The notes: a model not told the origin generated them from the letters alone. Positions 51,864 through 59,960 are shown, counted from the first letter of the stretch. The stretch: DNA of 64,000 bases from Sphingosinicella terrae (GCF_003347635.1 NZ_QDFY01000009.1:88893-152892); one strand, 5' to 3'. Made by a program: numbers and translations.

Positions 51864-52385
51864 ATGAAGCGGATCTCGATCGTGCAGGGCGAGCAGGCCG
51901 TCGTCTCCGAGCCGAACGTGGTGGTCTCCACCGTGCTCGGCTCGTGCGTCGCCGTTTGCCTGCAGGACCCGGTGGCGCGGGTCGGGGGCATGAACCACTT
52001 CCTGCTCGGCGAGCCGTCCCCCGATCGGCCGGTGCCCGCGGCCAACATGGTCCGCTACGGCGTCCACGCCATGGAGCTGCTCATCAACGAGATGATGAAG
52101 CACGGGGCGTCGCGCGAGCGGCTGCGTGCCCATCTCTACGGCGGTGCCACGATGATCGCGGGGCTCGGGCCGATCGGTCGCGAGAACGCCGCCTTCGCGC
52201 GGCGCTTCGTCGAGACCGAGGGCATTCCGGTCGGCCATGTCGATCTTGGCGGCGACCATGCCCGGCGCGTCGAGTTCCTGCCTTATGACGGCCGCGCCCG
52301 CTCCCGCCAGGTCGCGAATGCGCCTCCGGTCGCGCCGCCGCGGCCGGCGCCGCGGCCGCCGCTCGGCGATGTCGAGCTCTTCTGA
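51864..52385 (+). CDS. cheD: Chemoreceptor glutamine deamidase CheD
   Basis: 173 residues. Catalytic Cys28 (VLGSCVAVCLQDP) and His45 (GGMNHFLLGEP) are present, with KHGASRERLRAHLYGGATMI and GRENAAFARRFVETEGIPVGHVDLGG. The tail is a Pro/Arg-rich extension (PPVAPPRPAPRPP). It deamidates chemoreceptors and may interact with the CheY proteins. Confidence 0.94.
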   Translation: MKRISIVQGEQAVVSEPNVVVSTVLGSCVAVCLQDPVARVGGMNHFLLGEPSPDRPVPAANMVRYGVHAMELLINEMMKHGASRERLRAHLYGGATMIAGLGPIGRENAAFARRFVETEGIPVGHVDLGGDHARRVEFLPYDGRARSRQVANAPPVAPPRPAPRPPLGDVELF

Positions 52386-52417
52386 TTTCGTGCCCTCTTG
52401 AACCGGACCCTCCGATC

Positions 52418-52708
52418 ATGTCCCAGGTCGACCATCTTGCCGTCACTCTCTGCGCCGCGGTCGCCGAGGAGATTCGCGACGTCCGCGCGCTGATCGAGGG
52501 GCTCGCCGAAGTGCTCACGGCGGACGAGTATCTGGCGATCACCTACACGGAGCAGCTGCAGACCTTCGATCTGCTCATCCAGCGCGCCCAGGAAAGCGCC
52601 GACCTGCTCGATCGGGTCGCCAACGGCACCCGCTCGCTCGAGGCGATCGAACAGGTCCGGCTGACGCTCGTCCAGGACCGCCTGCGCGCGGCGCTGAAGG
52701 CGGCCTGA
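52418..52708 (+). CDS. Small helical protein of unknown function in the che-mot operon
   Basis: 96 residues, rich in Leu, Ala and Glu, predicted all-alpha (VAEEIRDVRALIEGLAEVLTADEYLA, FDLLIQRAQESADLLDRVANG, IEQVRLTLVQDRLRAAL). No family is recognised. It lies 32 bases after cheD and 1 base before motB, so it is certainly in the operon. Size and helical content would suit a CheY phosphatase helper or a stator or receptor adaptor, but no CheZ or CheX catalytic motif is visible. Confidence 0.75.
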   Translation: MSQVDHLAVTLCAAVAEEIRDVRALIEGLAEVLTADEYLAITYTEQLQTFDLLIQRAQESADLLDRVANGTRSLEAIEQVRLTLVQDRLRAALKAA

Positions 52709-52709
52709 G

Positions 52710-53570
52710 ATGGCGTCCACCCCCGCCGGAGGGAATGAGCGGCCGATCATCATCGTCCGCAAGAAGCGCAAGGCGGCGGCTGCCCATCATGGCGGCCACT
52801 GGAAGGTCGCCTATGCGGATTTCGTCACCGCGATGATGGCTTTCTTCATGCTGCTCTGGCTGATCTCCGAGACGCCCGAGGAGCGCCTCCACGGCCTCGC
52901 CGAGCATTTCGCGCCGGCGCCGCCGACGCCGGCCGCCTCGAACGGGGCCGGCGACGCGCCCGGTGCCGGCGGACGGACCCGGCGCGCCCAGTCGAACGAT
53001 CCGGCGACGAACGGGCAGCCCGCTGCCGAGGCGGCCACCGCCGGCAGCGCCCGCGGCGGCACGGCCGATGTCCCCGACGCGTCGATGCGCGTGCTCGCGC
53101 AGGAGCTCAGGATCGCGCTCGATGCGGTTCCGCAGAACGAAGCCCGGCGCGACACCGTCCGGGTCGATCCGTCGCGCAACGGCGTCCGGGTCAACATCAT
53201 GGACTCGGCGAACCGCTCCATGTTCCGCCCCGGCACCGCCGATCTCAACCCTTATGCCAGGGCCATCCTCGCCGAGCTCGCCCGCAAGGTGGCCCGGTCG
53301 GGCGTGCAGGTGGCGGTCGAGGGCCATACCGACGGCGTCGGTGGTCAGTCCGACGCCAATTGGCGTCTCTCGGGCGAGCGCGCACTCGCCGCCCGCTCGG
53401 CGATGATCGCCTCCGGCCTCCCCCAAGATCGGTTTACCGAGGTGGTCGCCTTGGGCTCCTCCCGCCTGGTCTATCCCGATCAGCCCGAGCGGCCGGAGAA
53501 CCGGCGGATCACCATCGTCCTGCTCGCCGAGCCGTCGGCCCTGCCCAGCGACGTCAGCTTCAGGTTCTGA
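52710..53570 (+). CDS. motB: Flagellar motor stator protein MotB
   Basis: 286 residues. Short basic N-terminus (RKKRKAAAA), one membrane helix with the proton-carrying Asp37 (YADFVTAMMAFFMLLWLI), a linker of about 80 residues rich in Ala and Gly, and a C-terminal OmpA-like peptidoglycan-binding domain (AILAELARKVARSGVQVAVEGHTDGVGG...NWRLSGERALAARSAM). It anchors the stator to the wall. It is separated from motA by the whole set of che genes. Confidence 0.96.
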   Translation: MASTPAGGNERPIIIVRKKRKAAAAHHGGHWKVAYADFVTAMMAFFMLLWLISETPEERLHGLAEHFAPAPPTPAASNGAGDAPGAGGRTRRAQSNDPATNGQPAAEAATAGSARGGTADVPDASMRVLAQELRIALDAVPQNEARRDTVRVDPSRNGVRVNIMDSANRSMFRPGTADLNPYARAILAELARKVARSGVQVAVEGHTDGVGGQSDANWRLSGERALAARSAMIASGLPQDRFTEVVALGSSRLVYPDQPERPENRRITIVLLAEPSALPSDVSFRF

Positions 53571-53574
53571 TGCC

Positions 53575-54015
53575 ATGAGAAGGCTCCTCGCCATCCTCCT
53601 CGTTCTCGCCGCCGGCGCCGGCGTCGGCAGCGGCGCCGCGTTCGTCACCGGACTGCTCCTCGGCCCCGCTCCCGCGGCGGCGTCGGCGCACGCCGTGGAG
53701 ACGGGCAAGGCGTTCGTTCCCACCGGGCCGGTGCTCGCGCCGCTCGTCCTCCCTGACGGCCGTCTCGCCGGCTATTATCGCTTCGAGGTCCAGCTGGAGG
53801 TCGACGAGGACCAGGCGGAGCAGGTCGCCGCGCGCCTCCCGCTCCTCCTCCATGCGATCAACCTGAGGACCTTCCGCACGCCGCTGGCCAGCGGTCCGGA
53901 CGGCATGCTCCCCGATATCGGCCTGTTCAGGAACGTCGTCATGGCCGCGGCGCCGGAGGCCTTCGGGCCGGGAATCGTCCATCGCGCCGCCATCACCCAG
54001 GCGAATCCGGCATGA
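53575..54015 (+). CDS. FliL-like membrane-anchored protein
   Basis: 146 residues, 4 bases after motB. One N-terminal membrane helix (LLAILLVLAAGAGVGSGAAFVTGLLLG), then a periplasmic domain with VLPDGRLAGYYRFEVQLEVDEDQAEQVAARLPLLLHAINLRTFRTPLASGP. FliL proteins ring the stator and raise motor torque. Similarity is at the level of layout and the LEV...RLP pattern; the C-terminal part is divergent, so the family call is moderate. Confidence 0.65.
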   Translation: MRRLLAILLVLAAGAGVGSGAAFVTGLLLGPAPAAASAHAVETGKAFVPTGPVLAPLVLPDGRLAGYYRFEVQLEVDEDQAEQVAARLPLLLHAINLRTFRTPLASGPDGMLPDIGLFRNVVMAAAPEAFGPGIVHRAAITQANPA

Positions 54016-54070
54016 TTTTCGCGGCCTCGCGGCGCGATCCGCGCGCGCGAAGCCGAAAGGAGGAAGGACC

Positions 54071-54715
54071 TTGACCGACGATCCGCCGCCCGATCCGACG
54101 CTGCGACCTGCGCCCTTTCCGCCGCGCGCGCCGCGCGCGGTGACGCTGCTGATCACGGGAAAGCTCGTCACCCGGGCCGAGGAAGGACTCTGCCGCGTCC
54201 GCAACATCTCCGCGACCGGCATGCAGATCGAGACACGGATACCCCTCGCCGTTGGCGACGCCGTCGGCGTTGAGCTTCGCGGCCTCTCCGCGATCGCCGG
54301 GAAGGTGGTCTGGAGCCGGGGGTCGCTGGCCGGCATCGCCTCGGACGGCGCCATCGACGTCGAGCGCCTGCTGCACCCGGCGCCGGTGAGCCGCCTGGTC
54401 CGCGCGCCCCATCCCCGCGGGCCGCGTGTGCTGGTCGAGCTGGCGATCGAGGTGCAGGACGGCGACGGCATCCACGAGGCGGCCCTCATCGACCTTTCGC
54501 AGGGCGGCGCACGGGTGCGTCTTCCCTTCCGGCCGAGGATCGAGGAGCGGCTGAGCCTCATCGTGCCCGGCCTGCCGCTCAAGAGCGGCGCAGTGCGCTG
54601 GATCCGCGGCGACGAAGCCGGCATCGCCTTCTACGAGCCCTTGTCCTTCGATTGCCTGGCGGAGTGGCTCGTCGACCGCGGCCGCGGCGGCGCCCCGGCG
54701 GCGGCCGCTCGCTGA
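54071..54715 (+). CDS. Tandem PilZ-domain protein (putative c-di-GMP receptor)
   Basis: 214 residues with two PilZ-like halves. The first has VTLLITGKL...CRVRNISATGMQIETRIPL; the second PRVLVELAIEVQDG...AALIDLSQGGARVRLPFRP. Both keep the (D/N)xSxxG element; the RxxxR element is weak in the first and not evident in the second. It closes the che-mot operon, so it may slow or steer the motor in response to c-di-GMP, like YcgR. Ligand binding is uncertain. Confidence 0.75.
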   Translation: MTDDPPPDPTLRPAPFPPRAPRAVTLLITGKLVTRAEEGLCRVRNISATGMQIETRIPLAVGDAVGVELRGLSAIAGKVVWSRGSLAGIASDGAIDVERLLHPAPVSRLVRAPHPRGPRVLVELAIEVQDGDGIHEAALIDLSQGGARVRLPFRPRIEERLSLIVPGLPLKSGAVRWIRGDEAGIAFYEPLSFDCLAEWLVDRGRGGAPAAAAR

Positions 54716-55050
54716 ATCCGGCGCGGGCGCGTGTAGGGAACCTTCGCCGCGAGTGGTCCAGCTCCCGTCTCGGCTGTGACGGCAATCCATGAAACTCTCC
54801 CGTCATCCCGGCATGGGATCTCAATGCCTTGCAGGCTGGCGGACAGTCTGTCCGGATGAGGAAAAAGAGACCTTGGCTTCCGCCAGGATGACGGGAAGGG
54901 ACTTCTTCACACGCTGACCGGTCGGCATCGGCGCGCTCTGCCGTCTCTGGCCCGCGACCCTTCTGCGATGACGCACCACCATGAATCGAAGCGGCCGCCG
55001 GTTTCCCGGCGGCCGCTCCTGCGCGTCGGTCAGGAAAGCGAGGGCCCGCG
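54716..55050. other. Intergenic spacer with a REP-like inverted repeat
   Basis: 335 bases between convergent units (PilZ gene and fliP). It holds TCCCGTCATCC at 54798-54808 and its exact complement GGATGACGGGA at 54886-54896, 77 bases apart, a pattern common in sphingomonad intergenic elements. A second short GC-rich hairpin (GGCGGCCGC... GCGGCCGCC) lies near 54996-55020 and may end one or both transcripts. No gene was seen. Confidence 0.55.
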
Positions 55051-55776
55051 CTATCCGGTGAAGCTTCGCACCAGCGACCCGGCCACCAGCGCCCAGCCGT
55101 CGACCAGGACGAAGAAGATGATCTTCATCGGCAGCGAGATCGTCGGTGGCGGCAGCATCATCATGCCCATCGCCATCAGCACCGCCGATACCGCGAGGTC
55201 GATGACCAGGAAGGGCAGCAGCAGCAGGAACCCGATCTCGAAGGCGCGGCGCAGCTCGGAGATCATGAAGGCGGGGACGAGGGTCGCCAGCGGCGTCTGC
55301 GCGCGCGGCGCCGGCGGGCTCGACGACAGCTCGTTGAACAGGCGCAGGTCGTCGTCGCGAACCTGGCTGAGCATGAACACGCGGAACGGCTCGGCCGTCC
55401 GCTCGAAGGCGCGCTCCTCGCTGATCCGCCCTTCATTGTAGGGCTTCACGCCGTCGGTCCAGGCCTGCTGGAAGGTCGGCGCCATCACGAAGAAGGACAG
55501 GAACAAGGCGAGGCTGATCAGGACGGGATTCGGCGGCACGCCGGGGGCGCCGATGCCGGTCCGCAGCAGCGAGAGGGCGACGACGATGCGCGTGAAGCAG
55601 GTGACCGTCATCAGGATGCCGGGCGCCAGCGACAGCACGGTCAGCAGCAAAACGAGCTGGATGGCGCGGCCGCTGACCGATCCGTCCCCCAGGTTGATCG
55701 ACGTCGTCTGGGCGAGGGCCGCCGCCGGCATGGCCAAGGCGGCGGTCACCGCGAGGGTGCGCAGGAGCCTAGCCAC
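55051..55776 (-). CDS. fliP: Flagellar export apparatus protein FliP
   Basis: 241 residues from GTG 55776, overlapping fliO by 8 bases. Signal peptide (LLRTLAVTAALAMPAAALA), then LAPGILMTVTCFTRIVVALSLLRTGIGAPGVPPNPVLISLALFLSFFVM and the C-terminal pair LVPAFMISELRRAFEIGFLLLLPFLVIDLAVSAVLMAMGMMMLPP, the strongest family signature. It forms the export gate with FliQ and FliR, encoded 2.8 kb away on the other strand. Confidence 0.96.
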   Translation of the reverse strand: MARLLRTLAVTAALAMPAAALAQTTSINLGDGSVSGRAIQLVLLLTVLSLAPGILMTVTCFTRIVVALSLLRTGIGAPGVPPNPVLISLALFLSFFVMAPTFQQAWTDGVKPYNEGRISEERAFERTAEPFRVFMLSQVRDDDLRLFNELSSSPPAPRAQTPLATLVPAFMISELRRAFEIGFLLLLPFLVIDLAVSAVLMAMGMMMLPPPTISLPMKIIFFVLVDGWALVAGSLVRSFTG

Positions 55777-56677
55777 GACGGCTGGCCGTGGCTTTGCGCC
55801 GCGCCGGGGTGCGGGCCGGCTGGACGCTGGCCTTCTTCTTGGTGCGGGGGGCAACCGGCTTGGCCGGCACGCCGGCGGGGCTGGCAGGCGCGGCGACGGC
55901 GACCGCACTCGTTGCCGATCTGGTCTGCTTGGCCTCCTTGGCCTGCGCCAGCCGCGCTTCGATCGCCTGCCGGATCCTGCCGATCGCTTCCGCGACGGCC
56001 GCTGCCGCCGGCGCAAGCGTCGCTCGCAGCCGGACGATGGCCGCCCGGGCATGCGCACCGGTCCGTTGCGCTGCCGCCGCCAGCGGCGGGAGGAGGGCCG
56101 CGCTCAGCGGGGGCCGCGGCGCCGGCGCCGGGGAGGCCGTCTGGGCCGCGACGGGAACCGCATCGTCCCGGCTGCGCTCGACCAGGCTGTTGAAGCTCGG
56201 CGGCGGCGACTCCGGCTCGGCCTGGACGATGCGCAGCATCGATCCGGCCGCGCTGACGGCGCCCACGGCCTTGTCGCGCACGCCGGAGCGGGTGCGATCG
56301 ACGAAGGCGCTGAAGGATTCGCGAAGCGCCTCCATCTCTGCCTTGGAGAGTGCCATCGCTTCCGCTTCGGCGCGGAGCCGTTCTTCTTCCGCCGCCGCGT
56401 CGACCTCGTCCCTGACGATGCTCGTCTCGAGGACGAGATTGCCTTCCGGCGACAGCAGGATGAGATGCTCGCGGCCGTCGCGGCGCAGCAGGGCGACGGA
56501 GCGGCGTGAATCGAGGCTGGTGCGTTCGATCAGCTGGAGACGGCGTCCGGCGCCGCCGGCGGCGACGCGCCCGGGGAGCCGGATGTCGAACCGGCGCACG
56601 GCCCAGAGGGCGAAGGCCAGCATGCCGAGGACGGCGCCGAGGCCGCCCAGGGTGCGCAGGAGGGTCAGGAAGTCCAT
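55769..56677 (-). CDS. fliO: FliO-like flagellar export protein with long basic tail
   Basis: 302 residues. A short N-terminus, one membrane helix (LGAVLGMLAFALWAVRRF) and the FliO core (RRLQLIERTSLDSRRSVALLRRDGREHLILLSPEGNLVLET) fill the first 90 residues, about the usual length of FliO. The remaining 210 are Ala/Pro/Arg/Lys-rich and include helical (EEERLRAEAEAMALSKAEMEALRESF) and low-complexity parts (ending PRTKKKASVQPARTPARRKAT). Position between fliN and fliP supports the call. Confidence 0.85.
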   Translation of the reverse strand: MDFLTLLRTLGGLGAVLGMLAFALWAVRRFDIRLPGRVAAGGAGRRLQLIERTSLDSRRSVALLRRDGREHLILLSPEGNLVLETSIVRDEVDAAAEEERLRAEAEAMALSKAEMEALRESFSAFVDRTRSGVRDKAVGAVSAAGSMLRIVQAEPESPPPSFNSLVERSRDDAVPVAAQTASPAPAPRPPLSAALLPPLAAAAQRTGAHARAAIVRLRATLAPAAAAVAEAIGRIRQAIEARLAQAKEAKQTRSATSAVAVAAPASPAGVPAKPVAPRTKKKASVQPARTPARRKATASRRG

Positions 56678-56679
56678 GC

Positions 56680-56907
56680 TCAGCGGCTCCGCCGGACGAC
56701 TTCGGCGATCTCGAGCGACATGCGGTCGCCGGTCACCTGGATCTTGCCGCGGGCGACCAGCTGGTCGTTGACGTAGAGCTCGGTCGGATCGTCATAGCCG
56801 CAGTCGAGCGGGATCAGCGCGCCGCGGCCCATCTTGAGCAGCTGGCGGATCGGCAGATGGGTCGAACCAAGCACGATCGACATTTCAACGGGGACATTAT
56901 CGAGCAC
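56680..56907 (-). CDS. fliN: Flagellar switch protein FliN (short form)
   Basis: 75 residues from GTG 56907 with GGAGG upstream. Essentially only the SpoA domain: VPVEMSIVLGSTHLPIRQLLKMGRGALIPLD...ELYVNDQLVARGKIQVTGDRMSLEIAEVV. FliN forms the lower C-ring that binds CheY-P and export cargo. Typical FliN is 100-140 residues; the N-terminal extension is missing here. No fliM or fliG is in the window. Confidence 0.92.
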   Translation of the reverse strand: MLDNVPVEMSIVLGSTHLPIRQLLKMGRGALIPLDCGYDDPTELYVNDQLVARGKIQVTGDRMSLEIAEVVRRSR

Positions 56908-56930
56908 AAGCGGCGCCTCCTTCTGGAGGA

Positions 56931-56947
56931 CTTATAGGAATAATTTT
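56931..56947 (-). promoter_or_regulatory. Putative flagellar promoter motif before fliN
   Basis: On the minus strand: AAAATTATTCCTATAAG, 24 bases before the fliN GTG. It is nearly identical to the strings before motA, flgC and flgI. It lies back to back with the flgC copy only 23 bases away. Confidence 0.55.
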
Positions 56948-56970
56948 CAGGGCAACCGGCCGGCACTAGG

Positions 56971-56987
56971 CAAATTCTGCCTATAAG
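56971..56987 (+). promoter_or_regulatory. Putative flagellar promoter motif before flgC
   Basis: CAAATTCTGCCTATAAG, 38 bases before flgC ATG. GCCTATAA differs by one base from the sigma-28 -10 consensus GCCGATAA, but no sigma-28 -35 box stands at the right distance. Confidence 0.55.
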
Positions 56988-57024
56988 ATCGGAAGTGCGG
57001 CCGCTTCGCCGCCTGGAGACGATC

Positions 57025-57432
57025 ATGGACCTCAGAAGCTCCCTGGATATCTCGGCCTCGGGCCTGCGCGCCCAGTCGCTGCGGATGCGGGTGATCTCGG
57101 AGAATCTCGCCAACGCGGACTCGGTCGCGACGACGCCGGGCGGCGATCCCTATCGCCGCCGCGTCGTCACCTTCCAGCCCAATCTGGACGATCCCCAGGG
57201 CGCGCGCGGCGTGCAGGTGCGGGCGATCACCACCGACAATAGCGCGTTCCAGCGCGTCTACCAGCCGGGGCACCCGGCCGCGGACGCCGACGGCTATGTC
57301 GAGCGGCCGAACGTGAGCAGCCTCATCGAGACCGCGGACATGCGCGCCGCGCAGCGCTCCTACGAAGCCAATCTCAACGCGATCGAGGCGGCGAAGAGCA
57401 TGACGATGCGAACCATCGACCTGCTCAAATAA
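57025..57432 (+). CDS. flgC: Flagellar basal-body rod protein FlgC
   Basis: 135 residues from ATG 57025 (CTGGAGAC upstream). N-terminal rod motif MDLRSSLDISASGLRAQSLRMRVISENLANADS and C-terminal YVERPNVSSLIETADMRAAQRSYEANLNAIEAAKSM are diagnostic. It forms the proximal rod with FlgB, FlgF and FliE. No flgB precedes it here, which is unusual because flgB and flgC are most often adjacent. Confidence 0.96.
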   Translation: MDLRSSLDISASGLRAQSLRMRVISENLANADSVATTPGGDPYRRRVVTFQPNLDDPQGARGVQVRAITTDNSAFQRVYQPGHPAADADGYVERPNVSSLIETADMRAAQRSYEANLNAIEAAKSMTMRTIDLLK

Positions 57433-57523
57433 TCCTTCTCGTTCAGAGCGATTTGCAGTCGGACGAAGGCGTCTGACGACTCGAAGATCGCGACATATCA
57501 ATCTAAAGCCAAAGGAAAATCCC

Positions 57524-57853
57524 ATGTCCATCGGCGCTCTCGACGCCGCGTCGGCTTATGGCCGCGCCATCGGCACTGCCGGCATCGCCGGCGGCACCGG
57601 TCTCCGTCCCCCGGCCGGCGCTCCGCCTGCCGACGGTCCCGACTTCGGCAATATGGTCCAGGGCCTGATCGGTGACACCGCGCAGAGCCTGCGCGCCGCC
57701 GAATCGGCCAGCGCGATGCAGGTCGCCGGACAGGGCGACCTCATCGACGTCGTCACCGCGATCGGCGCGGCCGAGACCGCGCTCGACACCGTCGTCGCCG
57801 TCCGCGACCGGGTGGTGAACGCCTATTCCGAAATCATGCGGATGCAGATCTGA
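57524..57853 (+). CDS. fliE: Flagellar hook-basal body protein FliE
   Basis: 109 residues. C-terminal signature: AESASAMQVAGQGDLIDVVTAIGAAETALDTVVAVRDRVVNAYSEIMRMQI, as in FliE (MS-ring to rod junction). AAAGGAAA precedes the ATG. It follows flgC by 91 bases and precedes fliQ by 5, the usual order. Confidence 0.95.
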   Translation: MSIGALDAASAYGRAIGTAGIAGGTGLRPPAGAPPADGPDFGNMVQGLIGDTAQSLRAAESASAMQVAGQGDLIDVVTAIGAAETALDTVVAVRDRVVNAYSEIMRMQI

Positions 57854-57858
57854 CGGCC

Positions 57859-58122
57859 ATGTCGCCGGGTGACACCCTTGCGCTGGCCAAGGCGGCCTTG
57901 CTGCTGGTCCTGACCATAGCCGGGCCGATGCTGATCGCGTCCCTGATCATCGGCGTCTTCATCGGGCTCGTGCAGGCGCTGACGCAGATCCAGGAAATGA
58001 CTTTGACCTTCGTGCCGAAGATCCTCGTCATGGGCCTCGTCATGCTGATGAGCCTGCCGATGATCGGCCAGGCGCTCTCCGCCTTCATGACCGAGGTCTC
58101 GGCCCGGATCGTCTCGGGCTGA
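57859..58122 (+). CDS. fliQ: Flagellar export apparatus protein FliQ
   Basis: 87 residues with two membrane helices (LLLVLTIAGPMLIASLIIGVFIGLVQALTQIQEMTL and LVMGLVMLMSLPMIGQAL). The loop TQIQEMTLTFVPK is the family mark. Subunit of the FliPQR export gate. Confidence 0.96.
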   Translation: MSPGDTLALAKAALLLVLTIAGPMLIASLIIGVFIGLVQALTQIQEMTLTFVPKILVMGLVMLMSLPMIGQALSAFMTEVSARIVSG

Positions 58123-58136
58123 TCTCCGGCAGCGCG

Positions 58137-58889
58137 ATGCAGGATCTGCCGCTCCACGCCACCGGCTTCCTCATCCTGTTCGCGCGGGTCGGGGCAGTGC
58201 TGATGCTGCTGCCGGTCTTTTCGGACGAGGCGGTGCCGGGCCGCATCCGGCTGCTCATTGCCTTTGCGATGACGGCGGGGATGTGGGGGCTGCTCGACCA
58301 GAACGTCCTGCCTGCCGCGCGCGACGAGGCCGGACTTGCCGGCACGATCGTGGTCGAGCTGGTGATCGGTCTCGCCATCGGGACGGTCGTGCGGATGATG
58401 TTCCTGGCCATCGTCATGGCGGGCTCGATCGTCAGCCTCCAGGTCGGCCTCTCCTCGGCTTTGATCTTCGACGCGTCGATGGGCGGCCAGGCGCCGATCC
58501 TCGCCAAGCTGATCGCGGTGGCGGCGGCCGTCCTGTGCATGTCGCTCGGCCTGCACCATCTCTGGATCGGCGCGATCATCCGCTCCTACGATCTGTTCCC
58601 GGTCGGCGCGGCGCCGCTCGCCGGCGATCTCGCGGCGCTCGGCGTCGCCACCATCAGCCGGTCGATGGCGCTGGCGGTGAGCCTTTCGGCGCCTCTGCTC
58701 GTCTACGGCATCGTCTTCAACGTGGCGCTCGGCTTCTCGTCGCGGCTCGCGCCCAGCATCCAGGTCTTCTTCATCGCCCAGCCGCTCAACCTGCTCTTCG
58801 GCCTCGGGCTGTTCGCCACCGTCGTCGGCACCATGCTCGCGGCCTTCGCGGGCGCGATGACCGACTGGATGCAGGGCGGATGGAGCTGA
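58137..58889 (+). CDS. fliR: Flagellar export apparatus protein FliR
   Basis: 250 residues with six membrane helices: FLILFARVGAVLMLLPVFSDEAVPGRIRLLIAFAMTAGMW, ELVIGLAIGTVVRMMF, SLGLHHLWIGAI and FNVALGFSSRLAPSIQVFFIAQPLNLLFGLGLF are family marks. Export-gate subunit. Starts 14 bases after fliQ and is followed by flhB after 3 bases. Confidence 0.96.
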   Translation: MQDLPLHATGFLILFARVGAVLMLLPVFSDEAVPGRIRLLIAFAMTAGMWGLLDQNVLPAARDEAGLAGTIVVELVIGLAIGTVVRMMFLAIVMAGSIVSLQVGLSSALIFDASMGGQAPILAKLIAVAAAVLCMSLGLHHLWIGAIIRSYDLFPVGAAPLAGDLAALGVATISRSMALAVSLSAPLLVYGIVFNVALGFSSRLAPSIQVFFIAQPLNLLFGLGLFATVVGTMLAAFAGAMTDWMQGGWS

Positions 58890-58892
58890 GCC

Positions 58893-59960
58893 ATGGCCGA
58901 TCAGGACAAGGACCAGAAGACCCAAGAGCCGACCCAGAAGAAGCTCGACGACGCCCGCAAGAAGGGCGAGGTGGCGACGACGCCGGAGATGCGCCATGCC
59001 GTCATGTTCCTGGCGATGTTCGCCCTTCTGGGCACGATCGGCCTTCAGGCGGTCGCCGGCATGGGGCGGCTCTTCCTCAATCTGTGGGGAGGGGCCGACC
59101 GGTTCCGGATCGAGCCGGAGGGCGCGCAGGGCTTCGCCACCGGTCTCTTCGCCCAGATCGGCGGAATCTTCGCGCCGAGCCTCGGGCTCCTGTTCGGCTT
59201 CGCCGTGCTCATCATCTTCGTCCAGGGCCGCCCGAGCCTGTCCTGGTCCAGGCTGCAGCCGAAATGGTCGAAGGTCTCGCCGGTCTCGGGGCTCGGCCGC
59301 ATGTTCGGCATGCGTGGGTTTGTCGAGTTCCTCAAGACATTGGCCAAGTGCGCGATGGTGATCACCGTCGTCGTCATCGTCCTGTGGCCGAAGGCCGCCG
59401 CGATCGACGAGCTCATCGGCATGGGTCCCGAAGCGATCGCCCGGACCGTCGGGTCGCTCGTCCTGCTCATGCTGAAGGCGGTGCTGCTCCTCGTCGGCGC
59501 GCTCGCTCTGTTCGACTTCCTCTACCAGCGCCGGTCCTTCCTCCAGCGCATGCGCATGACGCTCCAGGAGGTGAAGGACGAGCATAAGGACGCCGAGGGC
59601 GATCCCCAGATCAAGGCCCGGATCCGCTCGATCGCCGTCCAGCGGACGCGCCGCCGGATGATGGCGGCGGTGCCGACGGCGAGCGTCGTCATCACCAACC
59701 CGACCCATTATGCGGTGGCGCTCAGATATGATCATGGGCAGATGGCCGCGCCGGTCGTCGTCGCGAAGGGCGCGGACGCTATCGCGCTCAAGATCCGCGA
59801 GATCGCCAAGGGTGCCGGCGTTCCGGTGATGGAAAGCCCGCCGCTGGCCCGGGCGCTCTACGCCTCGGCCGAGATCGACCATCCGATCCCCGTCGAGCAT
59901 TATGCCGCGGTCGCCGAGATCATCGGCTACGTCATGCGCCTCGCCCGCCAGCGCGCCTGA
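58893..59960 (+). CDS. flhB: Flagellar export switch protein FlhB
   Basis: 355 residues: basic N-terminus (KTQEPTQKKLDDARKKGEVA), four membrane helices, and a cytoplasmic domain with the self-cleaving NPTH at 269-272 (VVITNPTHYAVALRYD) and VPVMESPPLARALYASAEIDHPIPVEHYAAVAEIIGYV. It switches export from hook to filament subunits. Last gene of the flgC-fliE-fliQ-fliR-flhB unit. Confidence 0.96.
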   Translation: MADQDKDQKTQEPTQKKLDDARKKGEVATTPEMRHAVMFLAMFALLGTIGLQAVAGMGRLFLNLWGGADRFRIEPEGAQGFATGLFAQIGGIFAPSLGLLFGFAVLIIFVQGRPSLSWSRLQPKWSKVSPVSGLGRMFGMRGFVEFLKTLAKCAMVITVVVIVLWPKAAAIDELIGMGPEAIARTVGSLVLLMLKAVLLLVGALALFDFLYQRRSFLQRMRMTLQEVKDEHKDAEGDPQIKARIRSIAVQRTRRRMMAAVPTASVVITNPTHYAVALRYDHGQMAAPVVVAKGADAIALKIREIAKGAGVPVMESPPLARALYASAEIDHPIPVEHYAAVAEIIGYVMRLARQRA

